This document shows positions 22,557-31,939 of a stretch of 64,000 bases of DNA, one piece after another. The DNA is from Stachybotrys elegans (lineage: Eukaryota > Ascomycota > Sordariomycetes > Hypocreales > Stachybotryaceae): assembly GCA_020746835.1 (NCBI GenBank), contig JAGPNK010000009.1, forward strand, positions 744,001 through 808,000, read 5' to 3'. A model generated the notes under the pieces. It was not told the origin of the DNA. It saw only the letters and a program-made list of their open reading frames with translations, and made no database searches. The position numbers and the translations under genes were made by a program. Every line of letters starts with the position of its first letter. Within the stretch, counting starts at the first letter, position 1.

Positions 22557-23046
22557 TCTTATGTACATGTCGATGAAGCCTTGGTCGACTTCGGAAATTC
22601 TTGGATTTTCTTTGCTTTTCCTTGCTATTTGCTTTTCCCCCTAATTTACGCAGCTGAAGCACTATTAGGCCCGTCATTCCAGCGCATGGGGGTTACTAAT
22701 AACCGCATAGACCAGACATCCGTCCTGCCGTCATCTCTCGTACCCTTATTATTATTATTGTGAGTGCGTGCTTGACTGACCACACAGCCCCTGCCTGCGC
22801 TACCTAGTACTGCCTGTCAACCACCCTGGATTTGACACCCAGCCAGTCCCTACGCACCTTCTCCCACCTTGTCTCTGCCCTCGTGCCACATCCAATTTCT
22901 CAAGACAACCTCAACATCACCCCCAACGAGCCTGCCACCTCCGGGGGCCAATTCTCCCCAGGCTCTTCTGTCTGTTCTTGAGATGCCCCTGTTCTCCTCA
23001 TCATCGCCTCTGTCTGTCCTGCCACATCTGCTCCACTTGCATCATC

Positions 23047-24807
23047 ATGAAGCCCGAAGGCGAGCATGAGGCTGTCGCCCTCATGATGCGTCCCGAGGCC
23101 CTCCCCAGGGTCGAGGACGACTTCAACAACCACGACTTCACCACCCTCATCACCTCCGCCGCCATGTCTCCCTTCCTCAATACATCCTCGAATCCCGTCT
23201 CGCCTCGCCAAGTCAGCCCGCCCCCTCGACCGAGCAGTACACCGTTCCTGCGTCCCGAGAACCACTGCGCCGACGACTGCGGCATTGGATCGTCCGACTA
23301 CGATTCCGACTCCGAGCTCTACGATTCCGCCTCCACCGTTTTCCTCGACCGGCCCTCGGCCGCCTTTGAAGAACTCCCTATCGAGGTCAACGAGGCCATC
23401 CTCGACCACCTCTTTGGCTACCGAGTATCGGCTACTTCAGGCAGTGCCATGCGCATATCTAGTGTCACAAGGAGTTGGGGCACGGCTCTGAGACACTCCA
23501 GAAGAAGGGAACTGACCGAGTTGGCCCTCGTTAACCGAACGTGGAGGGTCCTGATACAGCAGCGCCTGTACCGCCATGTCAAACTCAAGGCCACCGTCGA
23601 GTCCCTTGAGGAGGCCATGGTGCATTTCGCCGAGCATGAACACCTGAAAAACTATGTCAAGCATATCGAGATATGGTTCCCCGTCTTCCAGCCCGCCTAC
23701 GACCCCCTGGCTGTACCAACCACCCTGACACTACCCACCGTCACATCGGACGGCCTGACAAATGCCGTATATACGCTGCCCAAGAATAACTGTACGCTGG
23801 AAGAGGCCTTTCGATTCGTGGCGCACGCACTGCCTCAAGCCACGGTTCTGACTCTGGAGGGCGGCGAGCGACGAAAGGCTCCCATGGTCGTTCACTTCCA
23901 CCCAGGTCTAGGACCGCGCCCGCTTCCCGTCCTTGACTCTATCCAGACTCTCGTGACCAAGGGTCAGTGGAACCTCATGCGGGAAGACCGAGACTTTGCC
24001 ACTGTCCTCGGTGCCTTGCCCAACCTGGTCGAATGGCAAGCCTCGTATCACAAGCCAAAGTCAAAGAGTTACATCACCATGTCTGAGTTCCTGCCGTACC
24101 TTCCTAATCACCTCACAAACCTCAATATTTGCTTGGAGAGCGACTATCGCTGGGAAGGCGTGACGCCGTCGTTTTATACCAAGGTTACTCAACGAACGCA
24201 TATCTGCGTGAGAATGGCAGCCTGCCTCCCGGCACTGGAGCACTTTGCGTACACTGGTCGTGTGTGTCATCAATTCTTTGATGTAGCCGCGCGCATCTGC
24301 GATCCTCGAGTTACGAAACTTAAATCCGTCGACCTGACAGTGAAGAACTGCTGTCGTCATGTAGCCAATATTCACGAGTCGGGCTCTGGGATTCAAGATA
24401 TGGGTTTCATAGAAGCCTTTGAGAGGCTCGTGTATTCTGCAGTGAGGGCATTGGACAAGCTCAAGCAGGTCCAGTACTTGCGAATCCGGTTTATGGATCT
24501 AGGTATGTGACGCGGGATACTTTCTACGCCGGCGCTAACTTGGACAGATTCGGTGCTGCCGCCACTCAACCCCTACTTCCTAATGCGAGATGGCAAGTGT
24601 TCCGGTGTCTGGAGTGAGGCCATCGTAAGGGAAATGGCTCGCGTGCGGCCAGAGAACAGCTTCGCAGAGCTCAGCGAGACGTTTGGCGACGTCGTCTACA
24701 ACAAAGAAGGCAGGATGGTTATAGCACCAGAATATCCGAGGACCAAAATCACGTCGCTAAAGCTATCAAACTATCGATCGCTGGCGACACGAATCACCAT
24801 TCAATGA
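23047..24807 (+). CDS. F-box-like protein of unknown target
   Basis: Two exons (23047-24502, 24548-24807; 45-nt intron) give 571 residues. The start is the first in-frame ATG (MKPEGEHEAVAL). After a Pro/Ser-rich N-terminus, a segment near residues 107-200 (FEELPIEVNEAILDHLFGYR, then ELALVNRTWRVLIQQRLYRH) has the spacing of a fungal F-box. The rest has the Leu-rich helical character of fungal F-box proteins but no countable LRRs. By family such proteins link substrates to SCF ubiquitin ligases through Skp1. The F-box is divergent and split by an insertion of about 40 residues, so the class is likely but not certain. Splicing restores MDLDSVLPPLNPYF across the junction. Confidence 0.75.
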
Positions 24808-25080
24808 ATTTTTTATCGGGGGGGTTTGGCGTTCAAGGTTGGCATCTAGGAAAGGGGTCAGCAGAAGGATCATCTTGCTATAATGTATACCCAGCGGTCT
24901 GGAAGGGAGTTTGGAATGGACGTTTCATGTCGGGGACGGTTTATGGCATGTTTGGGCATCTGACGGACACCGCGTTTGGTCTGGATCCCTCGAGGACAGA
25001 TACCCGTGATTTACGTTGACAGTCGGGGGTCCAAGGGAGCCTTCCACGATTCAAATCAATTGCATTTGTTTTTTGTAGCA

Positions 25081-26412
25081 CTATGGACGTCCTTCCCGCG
25101 GCTCGGCACCATCACCAATAATAATGCCCAATATCCAACAGTTGATTAGAAAGAAGGCCAGTGAGGCGAGCCACATTTCGGGAAAGAATGTGCTGAGACC
25201 GAGGAATTCCAGATTGTAGCCTTGCTGTAGCCATGCAGCCTGGCCCAAAATCCACAGGCCGAGGGCGGAAACTCCGAGTTTTGTGTTGGTAAGCATGGAG
25301 GAGTTGGGGAGGTACAGTGGCAGAAAGATCATGTACCAGAGAAAATACTAGACCCAGAGTCAGTAAACTTCAACGTGTGATGCGAGAGCACTACTAACCT
25401 GTGAGGTGCAGACTTTGTTAAAGGTGACAAAAGCAAATGTTTGGGCCATCATGGATGTAGCGAGGTCCTTCTTGGCCAGCACGAGGGGTATCAAGATGCA
25501 GGAAAGGAGGAGTTGAGGAGCAAAGGCAAGGGACTCGGCGCGGAACGAGGATGAAGGCAGCGCTGACTCAAGGTATAGCAATATGTTGAAGGGGCTGAAG
25601 TTGTGACGATGGTCGATCCTGGTGACGTGGTATAGGAATGTGTGTTCCAGGAAAGGCATCCCGTAGCTGCAATTGTTAGAATTATTGTCCGTGAACATGT
25701 CTTCTGAAAACTCGACCTACATGGAGTACATGAGAAGATTCAGGCCCATAAAGGTAGCCAGACTGATGACGGTGAGTCTGATCCTTGCAGGTGAGATAAA
25801 CTGAATAGCTGCCTCGATCAAGGAGGAGGGCTTGGAAGAGGGCAGGCCGAGACGCTGGGCATCCATGTACCATATGACGGCGGGAGCGTAGATGAAGGGG
25901 TAGATCTTGAAATGCACCCCGAGGCCCAGGACGACTCCAGCCAGATTGATGCTGCTCGTCTCCACGGCCCATAGTAGAGCCATGGTGAGGACGGCGAGGA
26001 TACCTTCAGAGCTTCCTCTGGTAGAAATGACAGCAATCATGGGGTTCCAGAGCCAGAGGGCGGCGAACCCGCCAGCACGGTCGGCGGCGATGCCCCTGCG
26101 CCGCAGCAGGTCGAGGATGAGGGCGCCGGCCAGGACATCGGCGGCACAGAACAGGATCTTGGCGAAGAGGGAGAAGGACGAGGTGGGCACCAGGAGCCAG
26201 GCGAGAAGCGGCGTGTAGCGGTACGTCTCGCGCTGGTAGGGCGATGCTCCCTGGGCGACGTACTCGGCGGCCTGGGAGAAGACGACGTGGTCGATGTCTG
26301 TGAACTTGAGGGCCGAGTTGGCGTCCTGCCAGGAGCCGTAGAGCAGGAGGCCTATGCGCAGAAGGATGGCGATTGAGTAGAGCGGCAGGGGCTTTAGGAT
26401 GGAGGCGGCCAT
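25081..26412 (-). CDS. GPI14: GPI mannosyltransferase 1 (PIG-M/Gpi14)
   Basis: Three exons (25721-26412, 25399-25666, 25081-25347; introns of 54 and 51 nt) give 408 residues, normal for the family. The protein is a multi-pass ER enzyme that adds the first mannose (alpha-1,4) from dolichol-phosphate mannose to the GPI precursor. The first lumenal loop carries the essential DxD-type motif in FTDIDHVVFSQAAEYV near residues 37-52, followed by SPYQRETYRYTPLLAW. The segment LYHVTRIDHRHNFSPFN in exon 2 is a family signature. Hydrophobic helices occur throughout. The gene is divergent from the TRAX-like gene across a 0.8-kb region. A regulatory PIG-X/Pbn1 partner is not in the window. Confidence 0.93.
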
Positions 26413-27201
26413 GGCGGCGGCGGCGGTGGTGGTGGTGCTTCAAGGCTATGTGGACTATCCGCGTTGACTGGTCATAGCAAGCAAGGGAGACGAGGTTGGA
26501 GCTGGGTACTTTTTTTTTTCGTACCCGAAGCTCAGCCGTTGGGGAAGGGAATGATTGCGAGAGTGTATGATGCAATTGAAGCAATGGCTGGGATGGCTCT
26601 TGTAGCTGGATTGTGGCGATGGTTGGTGTTGTCCTGGATGCTAAAGTGTCCAGTTTGGGTCTCCAGCAAGGCCCATGCTTTATTTCGAGGCATTGGATTG
26701 GGGGGGGGGGGGGGGGGGGGGCATTCAAGGCCCCTTTCTCAGTCGCCAGACGGACAACCCTGGTGGCGAAACCAACAAAAGCCATTTCTGGGTTATATAT
26801 AATATTGTGCGCCGTGTTCCTTGAATGCAATGGGATACGATGCCTGCCTTAGATTGTCATGAAAAGGGCCCTTTGTCTCTGATCTCACCTTTTCAACTTG
26901 ATAGTTGCCTGCCTTAGCGAGTAGGCGAGCGTTGTTCAGCCCTAGAATGGGGGCCTTGTAAGCACGATTAAAATCCAAATCATATGATGATCTTTTTTTT
27001 TTTTTGACACATTCTATCGACGACAAGTTTGCTATCTGAGGTATACAATTTGCTGTGAACAAGTCCCAACGCAATAGGCATATTGAGGCTGGTGCACTCT
27101 TGCCTGCCCGTCAGTGTGGGCGCACAGACCACCGTCCACCATCTCTGACCTCACCTCAGTAGTACCGTTGGTCTGAGGACCTACCCTAAACACCATCGAA
27201 A
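26413..27201. other. Divergent promoter region between GPI14 and the TRAX-like gene
   Basis: This 0.8-kb interval must hold two promoters. It contains a 10-nt T run ending about 26519, a 22-nt G run (26700-26721) and a 13-nt T run near 26993-27005. No gene is supported. Confidence 0.7.
26700..26721. repeat. Uninterrupted 22-nt poly-G tract
   Basis: A pure G homopolymer in a divergent promoter region. Its length may be affected by sequencing or assembly error. On single strands such tracts can form G-quadruplexes. Confidence 0.85.
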
Positions 27202-28061
27202 ATGTCCAAACGAGATTTCAACGGGAACAAGCGGCCGCCGCAAGACGGTGGTCGCTTCCAGAGCATGTTTGGCAGTTTCAGGGATGAGTTGGATGAGCAT
27301 TACGCTCGCAAGGAACGCGTCGTCAAGGTCTCGCGGGATGTGACGTCGGAGTCGAAGAAGATGTAGGTCTAGCGCAGCTTCAATTACTGAAGCAAACCAC
27401 AAGTCACTGACCCGATTTACAGCATATTTGCCCTGCAGAGGTTCGTGGACCACGTGCCACAAGACAGCAATGCAAGCAGCTCACTCGCAACAGGGTCAAG
27501 CAGCTAAACAAGGACTTCCCACCCAACATCCAGCAGGATGTGTCGACCCGCATGGCGGAGATTAACAAGCTCATCCAGTCGGTCAACGCCGACCTGCAGG
27601 GCATCAACCGCTACCGGTACGCCTCGCAGCTGAAGTGCCTCGAGGAGCTCGTCGAGGCCCTCAGCTTCTCCCACTACCTGCGGCACCAGACGCTCGTGAC
27701 GCCCTCGGAGGCCCAGGCCGCGACGCCCGCGCTGCCGCTGACGTACGCCGACTTCATGTACGGCGTCTTCGACCTGTTTGGCGAGCTGATGCGCTTCGCC
27801 ACGGTCACGACGGCCCAGAAGGGCGAGCTCGTCGGCGACCACGGCAGGACGATCCTGTCAGACATGCAGGAGCTGGGCTTTGGCTTCGAGATGCTGCCCG
27901 AGGTGCGCACCAAGGACTTTCGCTTCAAGATGCAGACCATGAGGCAGAGCGTCGTCAAGGTCGAGAAGCTGGGCTATGGGCTCTCAGTCAGGGGCAGTGA
28001 GCGACCGAAGGGCTGGGTGCCGGATATGAAGGACGATGGGCCTCCCAACACGGAAGAGTAA
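27202..28061 (+). CDS. Translin-family protein, TRAX (translin-associated factor X)-like
   Basis: Three exons (27202-27362, 27423-27440, 27494-28061) give 248 residues. The middle exon is only 18 nt but is needed: joined, the text reads SESKKIIFALQRVKQLNKDF, matching the family core. The N-terminus RFQSMFGSFRDELDEHYARK and the helix EINKLIQSVNADLQGINRYR are typical of TRAX. The fold is all-helical. Translin and TRAX form the C3PO endoribonuclease, in which TRAX supplies the acidic catalytic residues. A run of acidic residues (ELVEALSFSHYL, DFMYGVFDLFGELMRF) fits, but I did not map each catalytic position. The C-terminus ends in a Pro/Asp-rich tail. Confidence 0.9.
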
Positions 28062-28983
28062 TGAATGGCCTTAGGGGTGTAGGACGGCAGTGGTCCACAG
28101 AGGCTTGACGGACTGGCGGGAGAGCAAATGTGGCACGAGTCGCCGTAGGATATATGGCATACCTGTAAACAGTCCAGTACTCGACCAAGGCAAGAATATC
28201 AGAGAGCAGCAACAGCTCCTGTGACTACCTGTAAGCAGACAGACAACCTGCTCCGTGATTGCCCGTCTCGAAGTTAGTGATGGAGTGAATGCGTTTACAA
28301 TCCTGGAAAGTACAAACACTCATGAACACCCATACGATAACCTCCACTACAGCTGTATATGTAAACAATAGAGCTGCTGCTACGGGCTGCGGCTGCCAGC
28401 AACTGTGGCGAGCCGCGGAATGGGGTCACTGAGAGCAATCTTTTCCCGTAATTTATCTATAAACATTGGACCACAGCTTATATCATAACATGAGACCAAA
28501 AAGTGGATGGATATTAAGCCTCTGAACTCGGAAGAGTCTACTCGTCACCCAACTGCTTTTATACAGGACTTCAATAGAGGGGCGAGAGAGCATTCCTGCA
28601 GTCATCTTATAACATCTAACATGGCCTCCATACCTTAAATAAATACGCATGTATCTCGTAGGAAACCAAAAAAATATGCCGTTATTTCACTTGCTTCTCG
28701 GAAGGCCTCTGCGATATCGGTGGATGTGCCAGCTGGCGCCCCCCTTCCTCGAACCCCTACGCACACAGTCTGCCGCTGCCCCCTGGGATCTCCATATATG
28801 AATAGCACACAACGTACCGCACAGACACGGATAACAGCCGATTGTTGCATTCATTCCATCCTTAGCTGATGAACCTGCGGCTGCCTTGCGGCTCATCTCT
28901 TCTCTGCTGAAGGAAACTCATCCAAACACGCCTTGCTCTGACCAACATCCTCCGAACTAACCAGGAAGGAAAGAAAGGTTTGT
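28062..28983. other. Intergenic region
   Basis: About 920 bp between the TRAX-like gene and the hydrolase locus. No coding sequence, RNA or repeat array is supported. The right end should carry the promoter of the hydrolase locus. Confidence 0.6.
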
Positions 28984-31500
28984 ATGAGAGTCCCCTTCAC
29001 GTATATCCCTGGAAGAGAGAAAGTCGCGGGTCTTGTACCTACGACGCCATCAAACACGCCGAATATGCCCCGGGGCCCCCCGACTCCGTCACCGGATCGA
29101 GAGTCGCAAAGTGCTCGGCCAAGCCCAAGGCCGAGGGCTGCTTTAACATGTCCTACAGAGACCCTTCCAGATCCCCAAGGAGCAAAGGCTTGGGTCAATG
29201 ACAACCCAGAACATCTGCTGTTCAACATGGGAGGAACCGAGGCGTTGACAGACCAACACGACTTCCAGCCTCCAAGCCAGGATTCGCACCAGGGAGCGTG
29301 GAAGCCAATGTACACACCGGGGAGTATGCAACAGGAGGCTATCTGCGCTCGGAGAACATTCTACGTCAACCTGAACGGCAAGGAAACACCAAGGAAATAT
29401 GCCATCCGAGGCAGAAACATCTCCATGTACGTCGAGAGCCACGAGCCTGTCAGCAGAACACAGGCGCTGCCCATCATTCTCATCCACGGAGACCACCATA
29501 CAGGCCAGGCAAGTCACATCCAACCCTTACATCTTCAGATCCGGGCTAAAACAGAGCAGGTCTGGCTCACCAAGCCGGATGGAAACCCCGGGTGGGTTTC
29601 CTGGTTCGTAAAGCAGGGCTACCACGTGTATACCTGCGATCTTCCCCCGTCCGGACGATCCAACTTTTTGAACCGTACAGACTTTGACATACGCGAGCCC
29701 GAGGACCGCGTTGATCCGCCTCCCGTGTCCGAGGTACAGAAGCTGTACACTGCCAAGAACCGAGCCTCGTGTCCATCCTCCTCTACTGCTCTCCCCAACC
29801 AGTGGCCTGGCGTACGTCATCGTGAACTGCTTCTTCCCTCAATATCCCCGGCTTACAGTTGGTAGACCGGACATCGCGGCGACCCCATCTTCGATAGCTA
29901 TTACGCATCCTTGGAAACGGTGCACCTGGGCCGGATGGAGCGACAGACATTAGCCCAAGACGCGCTGAGAAGCCTTCTCGATGTGACCGGAAGAGCCATA
30001 CTCATTGGCGAAGGCACAGGCGCCACAGCGGCTTAGGTAGCTGCCGACGTCGCTCCTGAGCTCGTAGCCAGTATTGTAGCCATAGCGCCGGATGGGCCTC
30101 CTTGCGCCGTCGGGTTCCACGAGATTGAGGGGAGGCTTGACGGAAAGCGCATCTACAAAGGCGACATCATTCCCGGGCTAGGCCGTCGCCAGTATGGTCT
30201 TGCAGATATCCCTCTTACCTATGATCCCCCAGCCGCTTTGGACTTTGATCTGGACGACGAGTCCAAGACTTTCAAGCTCGACATTGAGTACAGCATCCCC
30301 CCAGGATCCAATACTCCATGCATGATGCAGCGACCCGTTGAGAGGCGGTACATCGGAAGCCCCGACGAAGGATATCAAGAGGGCCCCAGCGTCATCCGAC
30401 AGCTCGTCAACCTGGGGAAAATACCGCACGCAGTCTTCACGGGGCAAACCAGCGCCCAGCGCACCTGCGACTTTGCCATGGCCGACTTCATGACGCGCGC
30501 AGGTCTGCCCCTGACGTGGCTGAAGCTCGCCGACCTGGGGATCGTTGGAAACGGGCCTCTGATGTTTCTCGAGGAGAACAGTGATTTGATCGCCAAGCAT
30601 ATCCATGTCTGGGTACAGGGAAACGTCATGATCACGGCCGACGAAGTTGCGAGGCTGTTCTCCGACAGCTTTCAGAGCAATGCTTCGAGCGGCATGTTCA
30701 ATATTCCAACATGCCCACTTATGACACCTGGGATTCCCCCGACAACCGCGCACCTTGATATGTACTGGGATTTTAACATGCCATTTGACGTTGCTCAGGT
30801 GCAAGAGAAGACAATGATTGACCTGGAAACCTGGTGTCTAGGAGACCCAAAGGTCCCGTTCAGCAATATCGAGACCGAGGTAGTTCCCGCCGAGTTCACT
30901 CTCGAAGAGCCTAACAGCATCCAAGAAACCCTCATCGCCTTGCCGGATCACCAGCTGACTGGTCAGATGGGATCCCTGGGACAGCACACAGACGAAATGC
31001 CGGACTTCTCAGACAAATTCATCTTCCATGACGGTATAGTCAGCGTACATCCCGGGCTGAATATAAATTTCGACTTGACAGGCTTCGAGGACGGTGAGTG
31101 CTCTTATGAACAGCCTAGGCAGGAGGGCAATATCATCGCCCCGGACAATGGTGGGCAGGCCATCACTTCCTCCGGGCATAGCATTGGCTCTGAGGGGATG
31201 GATATAGTCGACCCGTACGCAACCGAGTCTGATACAGAGATGGCACAGCCCACGGAAAATGCCCCTGAAACTCCAGATGCCCCCGGATCGACCATCCCAC
31301 TCTATGACAACCGCAGTGTGAAGCCTGAACTAGCACACGGCGCCGAACCTTCACAACAGGATGCTCCCCTTGCATCTCACATCGCTAATTTCGGAGATCA
31401 ATATTCGAGGACCGAGGGGAACCCGCCGCAAGATGCCAGAATTCACCAACAGGTCTTCGTTCCGGATCTCTCGCTGCCCTGTCGTCCTAGCTGGCTGTAA
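28984..31500 (+). pseudogene. Disrupted alpha/beta hydrolase (esterase-713-like) with in-frame TAG and a long C-terminal extension
   Basis: Exons inferred: 28984-29508, a 51-nt GC-AG intron, 29560-29811, a 54-nt intron, then 29866 onward. The frame hits TAG at 30034-30036 (315 codons from ATG 28984) and then stays open for 488 codons to 31500. Hydrolase features on both sides of the TAG are in the same frame: IILIHGDHHTGQ joined to VWLTKPDGNPGWVSWF, NQWPG joined to TGHRGDPIFDSYYAS, then ADVAPELVASIVAIAPDGPP, LTYDPP and KLADLGIVGNG. As I recall the family, the elbow reads HSQGG and the His motif GNGHMMF. Here they read EGTG and GNGPLMF, so nucleophile and His seem lost. The TAG sits where relatives have Trp (TGG). 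The last ~290 codons are Pro/Asp/Glu-rich and unrecognised. The 5' start is uncertain (later ATGs at 29065 and 29227). It may be a decayed gene, a pseudoenzyme, or a sequencing error at one base. Confidence 0.7.
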
Positions 31501-31939
31501 AATCAAGCAAGCGGGAGGGCGACAATCCGCAACACAGCTCGTCTTGAGGATCTTTTTTCTTCCTTGTTCTTCTCTACTTCTGTAGCAGCTTTCTCTCACG
31601 GTCTGATTTTCCTGGTGGCGTTTGTTTTTGCTGGCTTGAAAGGCATCCATCACCCGCCCAGGAGGCAACCTCAAGCGCGAGCGACAACATTTTGCTTGAG
31701 GGGTACGGGCGACGGAAGCACAGGGGAAAAACAGGGCGTCGTAACTATCAAACTGCGCGGGGCAAAGGCAGATAAGGACATTGACGGCGAACATCTCTGT
31801 TATATAGACGCGGTCCCACAACACAGTGCCATTATTCATTCTGACAGGAGCTGTAAATCCAGCCTACATCACCCTTAAACATCTCCAAGCTTGTCGTCAC
31901 ATGAATTGCGTAGATAAAAAATTGTGCACCATAGTCGCA
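31501..31939. other. Convergent 3' region between the hydrolase locus and the Zn2Cys6 gene
   Basis: A 0.44-kb gap holding the two 3' ends. Nothing else is recognised. Confidence 0.65.

Larger units (their letters stand above)
17874..23046. other. 5.2-kb interval with no recognisable gene
   Basis: This is the largest gap in the window. Many short frames exist on both strands, but none shows a family motif, consistent codon bias or plausible exon chain. The left ~350 bp is purine-rich on this strand and fits the subtilase leader. The right ~350 bp is C/T-rich and fits the leader of the gene at 23047. Short tandem repeats occur at 19086-19115 and 22530-22556, and a near-copy of the 37-48 palindrome at 18773-18783. 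Base composition is not visibly AT-rich. A noncoding transcript, decayed mobile element or long regulatory region are all possible. Confidence 0.55.
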
